From Corydoras sp. C115 (Eukaryota > Chordata > Actinopteri > Siluriformes > Callichthyidae): a stretch of 64,000 nucleotides of DNA. Location: NCBI GenBank assembly GCA_019802505.1, contig JAFMOC010000228.1:752501-816500 (forward strand). The letters run 5' to 3'. Position numbers and translations under genes: made by a program. Positions 1 to 9,836 of this stretch are shown in pieces; positions within the stretch are counted from its first letter, which is position 1; every line of letters begins with the position of its first letter. The notes beneath the pieces were generated by a model. That model ran no database searches and was not told where the DNA came from. It was given only the letters and a program-made list of their open reading frames with translations.

Positions 1-371
1 AGCATAAACCAAAAGAGCAATTCTTCTGTTTTAAAAAATATTCTGTGCATCTGAATTCCTGTAGAAACAATAATAGTAATATAATCAATAGTAAATGATA
101 ATGAAGTCAAAGTCAAAGTCAAAGTAGGTTTTATTGTCAATTTCTTCACATGTACACTACATACAAAGTAACCGAAATTACGTTCCTCACTTTCCCGCGG
201 TTACAGATATTTATGACATTTTAAACATAAAAAACATAAAAACAAGAACGTGAAATGCAGTGTGTGATGTATTGGAATTTACAGTAAAAAAGTTTAAAGT
301 TTAAATACTATGATTTGTAGTGCCAATGAAAGGCAGCGTAAATGCGAATTAATTAGTAACAGTAATACATA
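1..371. other. Unassigned AT-rich sequence
   Basis: No open reading frame or recognised element. A short run of AGTCAA units near 105-125 leads into a stretch reading GTTTTATTGTCAATTTCTTC, which looks like the end of a dispersed repeat, but I cannot name it. Confidence 0.4.
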
Positions 372-580
372 CATTATCTCCCGCTTTATCCTCTATTAGG
401 GTCGCGGTGGGGTTCCCCATGCCCATCCAGGGGAGAACGTCTCGGGCGCTGGGCAGATACACCCAGGACAGGGCGCCAATCCATCGCTGGGCACACACTC
501 ACTCACACAGACACACTCTATATGGGGCAATTTGGAGAACTCAATTAACTTGATCCATGTTTTTGGACTGTGGGAGGAAA
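372..580 (-). mobile_element. SINE-A, partial, head missing
   Basis: Starts at the tail side (CATTATCTCCCGC) and runs to GGGAGGAAAC, where it is fused directly to a + strand SINE-A end. The tRNA-like head is absent. Confidence 0.85.
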
Positions 581-715
581 CGTTCTCCCCTGGATGGACA
601 TGGGGACCCCCCCCCCCCCCCCCCCCCCCCCCACCCCCCCCCCCCCCCCCCCCCCCCCCCCCGCCCCCCATGACCCTTATATAGGATAAAGCGGAAGATG
701 ATGAATGGATGGATT
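581..715 (+). mobile_element. SINE-A 3' half with expanded C-tract
   Basis: Continues from the inverted junction at 580/581. It carries the body, a C-tract of about 60 bases (609-666) with rare A and G interruptions, and the GGATAAAGCGGAAGATG tail. The C-tract is the variable site of this family, greatly expanded. Confidence 0.85.
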
Positions 716-740
716 GATAAATATCAGATTCATAAAGGAG

Positions 741-908
741 GGGCGGCACGGTGGCTTAGTGGTTAGCATGTTCTCCTCTCAGCGCTAGGGATTCCCGGTT
801 CGAATCCCCATCTGGGTGGAGTTTCCATGTTCTCCCCGTGTGCGTGTGGGTTTCCTCCGGGTTCTCCGCTTTCCTCCCACAGTCCAAAAACATGGATCAA
901 GGTCAATT
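741..908 (+). mobile_element. SINE-A 5' half
   Basis: Intact tRNA-like head: A-box region TGGCTTAGTGG and B-box GGTTCGAATCC. The V-SINE-like core follows, ending after GGATCAAGGTCAATT, where an inverted copy begins. It shares the variant CTCCGCTTTCCTCC with the copy at 3653. Confidence 0.9.
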
Positions 909-1274
909 ATTCATTCATTCATTATCTCCCACTTTATCCTACATTAGGGTCACGGGGGGGGTTCCCCATGCCCCATGGGTTCCCCATGCCCATCCAGGGG
1001 AGAACATCTCGGGCGCTGGGCAGATAGACCCAGGACAGGGCGCCAATCCATCGCTGGGCACACACTCACTCACACAGACACACTCTATATGGGGCAATTT
1101 GGAGAACTCAATTGACTTGATCCATGTTTTTGGACTGTGGGAGGAAACCGGAGAACCCGGAGGAAACCCACGCAGACACGGGGAGAACATGGAAACTCCA
1201 CCCAGATGGGGATTCGAACCGGGAATCCCTAGCGCTGAGAGGCGAACGTGCTAACCACTAAGCCACTGTGCCGC
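909..1274 (-). mobile_element. SINE-A, near full length
   Basis: Complete from the ATTCATTC tail to the head (CCACTGTGCCGC). It contains an extra copy of the words CCCCATG around the C-tract. Confidence 0.92.
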
Positions 1275-1283
1275 AGTAACAGT

Positions 1284-1290
1284 AATGATG

Positions 1291-1324
<34 letters not shown>
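1284..1324. repeat. (AAT)n microsatellite
   Basis: Uninterrupted AAT run directly after the head of the preceding SINE-A. Confidence 0.9.
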
Positions 1325-1326
<2 letters not shown>

Positions 1327-1645
1327 CCGGGGGAGCAGACTTTTACAGTGTAATTTCAGATAACAGAGAATGAAATGCACAGAAGTGAATATAAATGTGT
1401 GTTAAATTGCAGAATCAGTAAAAAATGACAGAAATGCACCTGACCTTCTGCTGCTACTTTCAGAAGGAGGTGATGAAATAATCTATTTTAATACCAGCAT
1501 ATTCTCTACTGTGTTAAAAGGCTTAGCACCAAACAATACCCATAATGCCTTTAAAGGAGTTTTTGTTTTGTTGTTTTGTAAACGTTGCCCAACCCTCAAC
1601 TCATGAGAGTCATTTCAGTTCAGTAATTTTGAATATCTGTATACA

Positions 1646-2419
1646 GTTGCAGTCACAAGTTTGGACACACCTCCTTTTAGATTCAGTTATTCATTCATTC
1701 ATTCATTCATTATCTTCCGCTTTATCCTCTATTAGAGTCGTGGGGGGGGGGGTTCCCCATGCCCATCCAGGGGAGAACGTTTCGGGCGCTGGGCAGATAC
1801 ACCCAGGACAGGGCGCTAATCTATAGCTGAACACACTCACTCACACAGACACACTCTATATGGGGCAATTTGGAGAACTCAATTGACTTGATCCATGTTT
1901 TTATGCTGTGGGAGGAAACCCACGCGGACACGGGGAGAACATGGAAACTCCACCCAGATTGGGATTCGAACCGGGAATCCCTAGAGCTGAGAGGAGAACA
2001 TGCTAACCACTAAGCCACCGTGCCGCCCTTAGATTCAGTCCATTTAATTAGTTCAACTTACTGTATATGTGTCTGTACAGTACATACTGTATACGTCCCC
2101 TTTACTCTGTTCTAATGGTCAGAACCCCAATAGTAGCCCCACAGAGCAGGGGTTATTTGGTTGGTGCATTAGTCCTATCCCAGCAGTGTCACTGAGGTGG
2201 AGAAATGAAACTCCAGCAGCACTGCTGCACTAAAACCCCCTCACCACATCAGTGTCACTGCAGAACTGACAAGAAACAATCCACCACCCAAATGATACCT
2301 GTTCTGTCAATAGAGAACAGAGAACCAACCCCCTAACAACATCAAGAACACAGATGTTCTACAGTCTGTAATTATAAAACTACAAAGTCCATCTATATGA
2401 TAAGTGGAGGAAATAGATG

Positions 2420-2423
<4 letters not shown>
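1646..2423 (+). mobile_element. MITE-B, Tc1-like, split by a SINE
   Basis: The left end reads CAGTCACAAGTTTGGACAC, typical of Tc1-like terminal repeats. The body resumes at 2039 with the family words TACGTCCCCTTTACTCTG and CAGCAGCACTGCTGCAC. A SINE-A sits inside (1687-2028). The right end is lost in an AT run at about 2420. No transposase is visible, so this is a non-autonomous element. Confidence 0.7.
1687..2028 (-). mobile_element. SINE-A with target-site duplication
   Basis: Inserted in MITE-B and flanked by the direct repeat TTAGATTCAG at 1677-1686 and 2029-2038. That is the signature of target-primed reverse transcription, and it makes the SINE younger than the MITE. Confidence 0.93.
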
Positions 2424-2450
<27 letters not shown>

Positions 2451-2472
2451 TCACATATCAATATATATATGT
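2420..2472. repeat. (AT)n microsatellite
   Basis: Interrupted TA run that truncates the 3' end of MITE-B. Confidence 0.85.
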
Positions 2473-2658
2473 ATGTATAAGTCATTCAAATATAATAATT
2501 ACAGCAGTTAACGCTATTTTCTTGATCTAATAAAAGAACAGACCGAAAAACACATTGGCTGCATGAACTGGAATAATGTGATGTGTGCATTAAAAATAAT
2601 AAATAATAAATAAATAATATAAAAAATGAATGAATCTTTGATGACATGTAAACATTCA

Positions 2659-3000
2659 TTCATTCATTCATTCATTATCTTCCGCTTTATCCTCTATTAG
2701 GGACGCGGTGGGGTTCCCCATGCCCATCCAGGGGAGAACGTTTCAGGCGCTGGGCAGATACACCCAGGACAGGACGCCAATCTATCACTCACTCACACAG
2801 ACACACTCTATATGGGGCAATTTGGAGATCTCAATTGACTTGATCCATGTTTTTGGACTGTGGGAGGAAACCGGAGAACCCGGAGGAAACCCACATGGAC
2901 ACGGGGAGAACATGGAAACTCCACCCAGATGGGGATTCGAACCGGGAATCCCTAGCGCTGAGAGGCAAACGTGCTAACCACTAAGCCACCGTGCCGCCCT
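2659..3000 (-). mobile_element. SINE-A, full length, with TSD
   Basis: Complete copy flanked by GTAAACATTCA at 2648-2658 and 3001-3011. Confidence 0.93.
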
Positions 3001-3011
3001 GTAAACATTCA

Positions 3012-3288
3012 GTTGATCTTTATTATTCTTTATTACGTCGTTGGTAATGTTGGTCGTGTGACCAGAGGCTTAAGGTCCTATTAATAAACATTGTTTTGGT
3101 ATTAATATTCATATTCTGTCATAAGCTGCATGCGACGCACTTATCTACTGGCTGCGTTCCTCGACATGACGTGCTTTTGCGATTATCAGATTAAACTGCA
3201 CCAGCTTCATTGACTGCTTTGCATTTTGCTCATTTCCCACTAACAGATAACCTCACTCTGTCTATTTATATGTAGATACCTCACATGC
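3012..3288. other. Unassigned intergenic or intronic sequence
   Basis: Apparently single-copy within the window. No coding frame or known repeat recognised. Confidence 0.4.
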
Positions 3289-3290
3289 CG

Positions 3291-3632
3291 GACGGCACGG
3301 TGGCTTGGTGTTTAGCATGTTCTCCTCTCAGCACTAGAGATTCCCAGTTCGAATCCCCATCTGGGAGGAGTTTCCATGTTCTCCCCGTGTCCACGTGGGT
3401 TGCCTCCGGGATCTCCGGTTTCCTCCCACAGTCCAAAAAAACATGGATCAAGTCAATTGAGTTCTCCAAATTGCCCCATATACAGTGTGTCTGAGTGAGT
3501 GACTGTATTCCTGGGTGTATCTGCCCAGCGCCCGAAACGTTCTCCCCTGGATGGACATGGGGAACCCCCCCCCACCCCCCGTGACCCTTATATGGGATAA
3601 AGCGGAAGATAATGAATGGATGGATTGATAAA
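3291..3632 (+). mobile_element. SINE-A, internally shortened
   Basis: Head present (GGCACGGTGGCTTGG). A short deletion lies between GAGTGAGTGA and CTGTATTCCTGGG. Its tail is followed by the same linker (TTGATAAATATCAGATTCAT) that follows the copy at 581-715. Confidence 0.9.
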
Positions 3633-3652
3633 TATCAGATTCATAAAGGAGG

Positions 3653-3815
3653 GGTGGCATGGTGGTTAGTGGTTAGCATGTTCTCCTCTCAGCGCTAAGG
3701 ATTTAGGTTCGAATCCCCATCTGGGTGGAGTTTCCATGTTCTCCCCGTGTGCGTGGGTTTCCTCCGGGTTCTCCGCTTTCCTCCCACAGTCCAAAAACAT
3801 GGATCAAGGTCAATT
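3653..3815 (+). mobile_element. SINE-A 5' half, paralogue of 741-908
   Basis: Same truncation point, same upstream linker and same CTCCGCTTTCCTCC variant as the copy at 741. The pair therefore forms part of a duplicated block. Confidence 0.88.
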
Positions 3816-4169
3816 ATTCATTCATTTATTATCTCCCACTTTATCCTCTATTAGGGTTGCGGGGGGGGGGGTGTTCCCCATGCCCATCCAGGGGAGAACG
3901 TCTTGGGCGCTGGGCAGATACACCCAGGACAGGGTGCCAATCTATCACTGGGCACACACTCACTCACACAGACACACTCTATATGGGGCAATTTGGAGAA
4001 TTCAATTGACTTGATCCATGTTTTTGGACTGTGGGAGGAAACCGGAGATCCCGGAGGAAACCCACGCCGACACGGGGAGAACGTGGAAACTCCACCCAGA
4101 TGGGGATTCGAACCGGGAATCCCTAGTGCTGAGAGGTGAACATGCTAACCACTAAGCCAGGTGCTGCCC
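3816..4169 (-). mobile_element. SINE-A, full length
   Basis: Follows the inverted junction CAATT/ATTCATTC, as at 908/909. It ends in a diverged head, GCCAGGTGCTGCCCC. Confidence 0.9.
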
Positions 4170-4170
4170 C

Positions 4171-4590
4171 AAGGTCAATTAAATTCTCCAAATTGCCCCA
4201 TATAGAGTGTGTATGTCTGTGTGAGTGTGTTCAGTGATAAATTGGCATCCTGTCCTGGGTCTATCTGCCCAGCGCCCGAAACGTTCTCCCATGGATGGGC
4301 ATGGGGAACCCCCCCCCCCCCCCACGACCCTAATAGAGGATAAAGCGGAAGAGAATGAATGAATGAATGAATAACTCCGCATGGGTTTCCTCCGGGTTCT
4401 CCGGTTTCCTCCCACAGTCCAAAAACATGGATCAAGGTCAATTGAATGCTCCAAATTGCCCCATATAGAGTGTGTGTTTGTGAGTGAGTGTGTGTCCAGT
4501 GATAGATTGGCGCCCAAAACTTTCTGCCCTGGATGGGCATGGGGAACCCCCCCCCCCCCCCGACCCTAATAGAGGATAAAGCTGAAGATG
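4171..4590 (+). mobile_element. Two 5'-truncated SINE-A copies in tandem
   Basis: Unit one (4171-4372) begins at GGTCAATTAAATTC. Unit two (about 4373-4590) begins at the core (CGCATGGGTTTCCTCC). Neither has a tRNA head. Both contain long C-tracts. Confidence 0.85.
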
Positions 4591-5012
4591 TGCTGAATAT
4601 TTGTACTGTGACCGTGTAAGCAAAGGAATTAGGGTTCTCAGGTAGAACCTGATTGTTTTTTTCCCATCACGCGGTCCTTATAAGGAAAGCCGAGGCCGCG
4701 GCGTGTTTTGTTACACACCAGCAGACTTCCTGTTCTGCGGTTCTGACTGCATTTCCTCTCGTTCGAACATCTGCTCACTTCCTGAAGTGTGTGCACCTGA
4801 GCGTCGGCCCGTTTGCTGTTTTCGGGTTCTGCGCGCTGTTTTCTCTACAGGAAGCCGTATTAAAAGCTGGAGGCGACTCATGAAACATGCAAAGCCGTCA
4901 GCGTCACGCAGGCGTCTAATTATACGCTTGGTTTCGTAACGTGGTTTGGGCTTCGGGTGGCGCTCACGCTGAGGCCCTGTTCCTCATTTTGGGATGCGTG
5001 ACATAACGAGCT
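4591..5012. other. CpG-richer unique segment
   Basis: Free of SINEs, with many CpG dinucleotides compared with its surroundings, for example GCCGAGGCCGCGGCGTG near 4690. A polypyrimidine run ending CTCTACAG near 4850 looks like a splice acceptor, but no convincing downstream frame or donor was seen. It could be a noncoding 5' exon or promoter of arhgap27; this is speculative. Confidence 0.25.
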
Positions 5013-5023
5013 GTTCTGTAATC

Positions 5024-6016
5024 CATCCATCCATTATCTTCCGCTTTATCCTCTATTAGGGTCGCAGGGGGGTTCCCCATGCCCATCCAGGGGAGAACGT
5101 CTCGGGCGCTGGGCAGATACACCCAGGACAGGGCTCCAATCCATCGCTGGGCACACATTCACTCACACAGACACACTCTATATGGGGCAATTTGGAGAAT
5201 TCAATTGACTTGAGCCATGTTTTTGGATTGTGGGAGGAAACCGGAGAACCCGGAGGAAACCCATGTGAACACGGGGAGAACATGGAAACTCCACCCAGAT
5301 TGGGATTCGAACCGGGAATCCCTAGTGCTGAGAGGAGAACATCCATCCATCCATTATCTCCCGCTTTATCCTCTATTAGGGTCGCAGGGGGGTTCCCCAT
5401 GCCCATCCAGGGGAGAACGTCTCGGGCGCTGGGCAGATAGACCCAGGACAGGGCTCCAATCCATCGCTGGGCACACATTCACTCACACAGACACACTCTA
5501 TATGGGGCAATTTGGAGAATTCAATTGACTTGATCCATGTTTTTGGACTGTGGGAGGAAACCGGAGAACCCGGAGGAAATCCACGCGGACACGGGGAGAA
5601 CATGGAAACTCCACCCAGATTTTGATTCGAACCGGGAATCCCTAGTGCTGAGAGGAGAACATCCATCCATCCATTATCTTTTGCTTTATCCTCTATTAGG
5701 GTCACGGGGGGGGGGGGGGGTTCCCCATGCCCATCCAGGGGAGAACGTTTCAGGCGCTGGGCAGATACACCCAGGACAGGGCACCAATCTATCACTGGGC
5801 ACACACTCACTCACACAGACACACTATATGGGGCAATTTGGAGAACTCAATTGACTTGATCCATGTTTTTGGACTGTGGGAGGAAACCGGAGAACCCGGA
5901 GGAAACCCACGTGGACACGGGGAGAACATGGAAACTCCACCCAGATGGGGATTGGAACCTGGAATCCCTAGAGCTGAGAGGAGAACATGCTAACCACTAA
6001 GCCACCGTTCCGCCCC
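5024..6016 (-). mobile_element. SINE-A trimer flanked by one TSD
   Basis: Three head-to-tail copies start near 5024, 5341 and 5662, a spacing of about 319 bases. The two internal units lack the tRNA head: GAGAGGAGAAC runs directly into ATCCATCCATCC. Only the last keeps it. A single direct repeat, GTTCTGTAATC, flanks the whole array (5013-5023 and 6017-6027). Confidence 0.9.
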
Positions 6017-6027
6017 GTTCTGTAATC

Positions 6028-6565
6028 TTGGACCTGATTTAAAAAAAAAGCTTTTCTAAGGTCTTTTTTGGTGGGAGAACCAGCTCGGCATGTTTGCTGA
6101 TTCGGTTCTCTTGTTCTTATCAGTGCATCACGTTGCAGGCTTCGCCCTTTGCGCACCACACTTCATATAAAACCTGCTGTGGCGGTCACGTCGTTCCTCT
6201 TGTCTGTTAACATTCCTCTTTTTTTTGTTTTTTTTGTTTTTTCTTTTTTTAAAGCCATTTTTTGGAGGCGGGTCTTGTTCGTCATGTTCATAATCAAAAG
6301 CAAACCTAAATAAAAGCAAGGTCCATATATGGTCATCCATAGAGGAAGTGGTACATTCAATATGTAATGCTGCATTTTATTAGCTCCACCTCCTCGGTTC
6401 TACACTCATTGTGTGTTATTTCAGTTCCACTGATCAGATAGCTGGACTTTGTAGTTCTACAATTCCATTCTGTAGTCCATCTGCTTCTCTACATACTCTG
6501 TTAGTCTGCTTTAATATGTTCTCCAATGATCAGGACCCCTGTTATAACAAAAGAATTAATATTGC
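6028..6565. other. Mostly unique sequence with a degraded repeat
   Basis: Contains T-rich runs (6210-6250). The segment at 6395-6545 resembles MITE-B words (CTACAATTCCATTCTGTAGT) at low similarity, so it is probably an old relative. No coding potential recognised. Confidence 0.4.
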
Positions 6566-6850
6566 CCATCTGGGTGGAGTTTCCATGTTCTCCCCGTGTC
6601 TGCGTGGGTTTCCTCCGGGTTCTCCGGTTTCCTCCCACAATCCAAAAACATGGCTCAAGTCAATTGAATTCTCCAAATTGCCCCATATAGAGTGTGTCTG
6701 TGTGAGTGAGTGTTCCCAGTGATAGATTGGCGCCCTGTCCTGGGTGTATCTGCCCAGCGCCTGAAACGTTCTCCCCTGGATGGGCATGGGGAACCCCCCC
6801 CCCCCCCCCCGCGACCCTAATAGAGGATAAAGCAGAAGATAATATAATAT
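6566..6850 (+). mobile_element. SINE-A, 5' truncated, first unit of an array
   Basis: Begins inside the head region at CCCATCTGGGTGGAG. It has a C-tract and ends at AGATAATATAATATAATGTA, the linker that separates all later units. Confidence 0.88.
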
Positions 6851-6856
6851 AATGTA

Positions 6857-7210
6857 GGGCAGCACTGTGGCTTAGTGGTTGGCATGTTCTCCTCTCAGCA
6901 CTAGGGATTCCCGGTTCGAATCCCAATCTGGATGGAGTTTCCATGTTCTCCCTGTGTCCGTGTGGGTTTCCTCCGGGTTCTCTGGTTTCCTCCCACAGTC
7001 CAAAAACATGGATCAAGTCAATTGAGTTCTCCAAATTGCCCCATATAGTAGAGTGTGTATGTGAGTGTGTGAGTGAGTGAGTGTGTGTCCAGTGATAGAT
7101 TGGCGTCCTGTCCTGGGTGTATCTGCCCAGCGCCCGAGACGTTCTCCCCTGGATGGACATGGGGAACCCCCCCCGCAACCCTAATAGAGGATAAAGCGGA
7201 AGATAATGGA
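6857..7210 (+). mobile_element. SINE-A, array unit
   Basis: Full head (GGCAGCACTGTGGCTTAG) through tail, followed by the linker TAATATAATGTAATGTA. Confidence 0.92.
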
Positions 7211-7230
7211 TGAATGGATAATATAATGTA

Positions 7231-7580
7231 ATGTAGGGCAGCACGTTGGCTTAGTGGTTAGCATGTTCTCCTCTCAGCGCTAGGGATTCCCGGTTCGAAT
7301 CCCAATGTGGGTGTAGTTTCCATGTTCTCACCATGTCCGCGTGGGTTTCCTCCGGGTTCTCCGGTTTCCTCCCACAGTCCAAAAACATGGATCAAGTCAT
7401 TTGAGTTCTCCAAATTGCCCCATATAGTAGAGTGTGTATGTGTGTGTGTGAGTGTCCAGTGATAGATTGGCGTCCTGTCCTGGGTGTATCTGCCCAGCGC
7501 CCGAAACGTTCTCCCTTGGATGGACATGGGGAACCCCCCCGTGACCCTAATAGAGGATAAAGCGGAAGATAATGGATGGA
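7231..7580 (+). mobile_element. SINE-A, array unit
   Basis: Full length. Very similar to its neighbours and bounded on both sides by the same TAATATAATGTAATGTA linker. Confidence 0.92.
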
Positions 7581-7600
7581 TGGATAATATAATGTAATGT

Positions 7601-7935
7601 AGGGCAGCACGGTGGCTTAGTGGTTGGCATGTTCTCCTCTCAGCTCTAGGGATTCCCGGTTCGAATCCCAATCTAGGTAGAGTTTCCATGTTCTCCCCGT
7701 GTCTGCGTGGGTTTCCTCCGGGTTCTCTGATTTCCTCCCACAGTCCAAAAACATGGATCAAGTCAATTGAATTCTCCAAATTGCCCCATATAGAGTGTGT
7801 CTGTGTGAGTGAGTGTGTAGATTGGCGGCCTGTCCTGGGTCTATCTGCCCAGCGCCTGAAACGTTCTCCCCTGGATGGGCATGTGGAACCCCCCCACGAC
7901 CCTAATAGAGGATAAAGCGGAAGATAATGGATGAT
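7601..7935 (+). mobile_element. SINE-A, last array unit, next to a splice site
   Basis: Full head and tail. The last copy of the linker (about 7937-7953) leads straight into the polypyrimidine tract of the arhgap27 exon 1 acceptor, so the SINE tail ends about 20-30 bases before the AG at 7970-7971. Confidence 0.92.
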
Positions 7936-7971
7936 TAATATAATGTAATGTAACATTTTTCCTCATTTCTA

Positions 7972-8026
7972 GTTCCAGAGATGATCCGGCGTGAGTCCTG
8001 ACTTTGTGGATGCTGAGAGCTGTGGA
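7972..8026 (+). other. arhgap27 5'UTR part of the first coding exon
   Basis: An acceptor (TTTTTCCTCATTTCTAG) precedes this segment, so an upstream noncoding exon is expected. It contains two short upstream ORFs: 7981-8001 (six codons plus stop) and 8010-8030 (six codons plus stop). The second overlaps the main start codon in another frame. The acceptor is inferred by eye. Confidence 0.6.
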
Positions 8027-8803
8027 ATGATGGAACTGCCCCAGTCGACGGTGGTGCAGGTGATTTTTGATTATGAATACACCACTCGAGAGGGAACCAA
8101 GGTGTCCATCAAGTCTCCCGAACACTATGAACTGGTAGCCAAGTCCAGCGATCACTGGTGGTACGTACGCAAAGACGAGGCCTCCAGACCGTTCTTCATT
8201 CCAGCCCAGTACGTCACAGAGATGCCTCCTGAACAGGACCTTCCTCAGCCTCCCAGCGACTGGAATGGACCAGATCCTCCAAACGCGTCCTCGGGTTCTG
8301 TTAAAGAAGTCATCAGAAAGGAACCGAAGTTCCTGAAGCCGGTTGACGTGGAGGATGTGTTAATCCTCCCTCCTGATGTTGATGAGAGCGTGGAAATCAA
8401 ACCAGAGCCTTGTAATGTGACACGGCCAGATGACACCAGGGCCGTTCCCATAAACTCGTCCTTGCAGATTGAAGATGAGAGTCCGTATGCCGTGTCCCCG
8501 CCGCACTTTCCCACCGTCACCTCGAAGAAGCCTGCCGGGACGGCACCGATTGGGAACCCTCAGACTAATCTCCCTAATGACATCCAGATGCTGATGAGAG
8601 CGGGTTGGGATCCCAACATATGGGAGCAGAAGGAATTTAATATTTATGAGTCTATAGGTACAGAGACGGGTTCTAGGGTGAAGGATGCTAAGGACAAGGA
8701 GAAGAATAAGGACAAGGAGTCAGCGCCGGCCTCTGTGGTCCCTCCTCCTGTTACCTTCATGCCATCTCCTCCACAGCGGAGTCCCAGACCGTCCGCACAA
8801 AAG
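8027..8803 (+). CDS. arhgap27: arhgap27 coding exon 1: SH3 domain
   Basis: First coding exon of a Rho GTPase-activating protein that in the known family switches off Rho-class GTPases and works in membrane trafficking. It encodes residues 1-259. An SH3 domain spans about residues 9-66, with FDYEY (14-18), the binding-face pair WW (44-45) and PAQYV (59-63). After it come acidic, Pro/Ser-rich linkers and the tyrosine motif NIYESIG (Tyr207), which resembles NVYEVI of human ARHGAP27. The ATG at 8027 is chosen because the frame upstream has no earlier ATG after the acceptor; a second ATG follows at 8030. The exon ends in phase 0 at AAG/GTACC. The family call rests on the downstream exons. ARHGAP12 is the main alternative, but the three WW-type modules favour ARHGAP27. 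Confidence 0.88.
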
Positions 8804-8827
8804 GTACCAAAGAACTTTATATTTTCC

Positions 8828-8887
8828 ATCCATCCATTATCTTCCCCTTTATCCTCTATTAGGGGTCGGGGGAGGGTGGGGGGGGGT

Positions 8888-8931
<44 letters not shown>

Positions 8932-8945
8932 GGGGGGGGGGGGGT

Positions 8946-8998
<53 letters not shown>

Positions 8999-9425
8999 GG
9001 GGGGGGGGGGGGGGGGTGGGGGGGGGGGGGGGGGGGGGGGGGCCAATATCGAACTCCCACTTGTGCACACAACTCAAGGGGGGGGGGGGGGTCGGGGGGG
9101 GGGGGGGGGGGGGGGGGGTGGGATTGGACTTGGGGGGGGGGGGGGGTTCCCATGTCCATCCAGGGGAGAACGTTTCGGGCGCTGGACAGGGTGCCAATCT
9201 ATCACTGTGCACACACTCACTCACACAGACACACTATATATGGGGCAATTTGGAGAACTCGATTGACTTGATCCATGTTTTTGGACTGTGGGAGGAAACC
9301 GGAGAACCCGGAGGAAACCCACGCGGACACGGGGAGAACATGGAAACTCCACCCAGATTGGGATTCGAACCTGAATCCCTAGCGCTGAGAGGAGAACATG
9401 CCAACCACTAAGCCACCGTGCCGCC
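8828..9425 (-). mobile_element. SINE-A with a huge G/C-tract expansion
   Basis: Tail (CCATCCATTATCTTCC) at 8828 and head (CCACCGTGCCGCC) at 9425. Between them the normally short C-tract, seen here as G, has grown to about 280 bases with T interruptions. A non-G island at 9041-9076 carries CCAATATCGAACTCCC. The element lies 24 bases after the exon 1 donor. Confidence 0.88.
8867..9147. repeat. Poly-G expansion
   Basis: Nearly continuous G runs on the + strand with scattered T. This is a strong candidate for G-quadruplex formation and also a likely place for sequencing or assembly length errors. Confidence 0.9.
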
Positions 9426-9477
9426 CACTTTATATTTTATTAGAAAATATTAATTAAGCCTATACTAGAGAACAGTG

Positions 9478-9760
9478 TTTGGGGGGGGGGGGTTCCCATG
9501 CCCATTCAGAGGAGAGCACAGATACACACTCATTGACAGAGACACATTGTATTGGGGCAATTTAGATAAAAGGAATTTCCAGCAGCCAATTCACCTTGAA
9601 TCCATGTTTTTGGACTGTGGGAGGAAACCGGAGAACCCGGAGGAAACCCACACGGACTCGGAGAGAACATGGAAACTCCACCCAGATGGGGATTCGAACC
9701 TCGATCCCCAGCGCTGAGAGGAGAACATGCCAACCACTAAGCCCCCATGCCCCCCCCCCA
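9478..9760 (-). mobile_element. Diverged SINE-A relative
   Basis: Has CAATTTAGATAAAAGG and CAGCAGCCAATTCACCTTG in place of the usual GGAGAATTCAATTGACTTG, so it represents an older subfamily. It ends CTAAGCCCCCATGCCCCCC. It is closely related to the copy at 43438-43645, including the flanking sequence. Confidence 0.8.
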
Positions 9761-9836
9761 TGTGTCAACAGTTGCATTTGAATTTATTTGATATTATTTT
9801 AGTCATTTTAATTGTCAGTAAATGATACCTGAAGCT

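Noticed and set aside
741..810. tRNA gene-like heads with A and B boxes
   Set aside because: They are the promoters of SINE-A and SINE-C copies. The anticodon stem and acceptor pairing are not preserved and each is continuous with a SINE body.
4653..4939. Short open frames of 76-78 codons in the CpG-richer pocket
   Set aside because: Two overlapping frames are open over the same bases, no splice sites fit, and no family is recognised. A promoter or noncoding exon is equally likely.
6660..7956. Recurrent proteins of 60-230 residues with phrases such as ENSIDLIHVFGLWEETGEP
   Set aside because: These are translations of SINE-A, seen dozens of times in both orientations and in different frames. 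They are not a protein family.
8644..9271. Poly-Gly and poly-Pro reading frames continuing from the SH3 exon
   Set aside because: They read through the donor at 8804 into an intronic SINE with a G-tract. The frame continues by accident because GGG and CCC have no stops.
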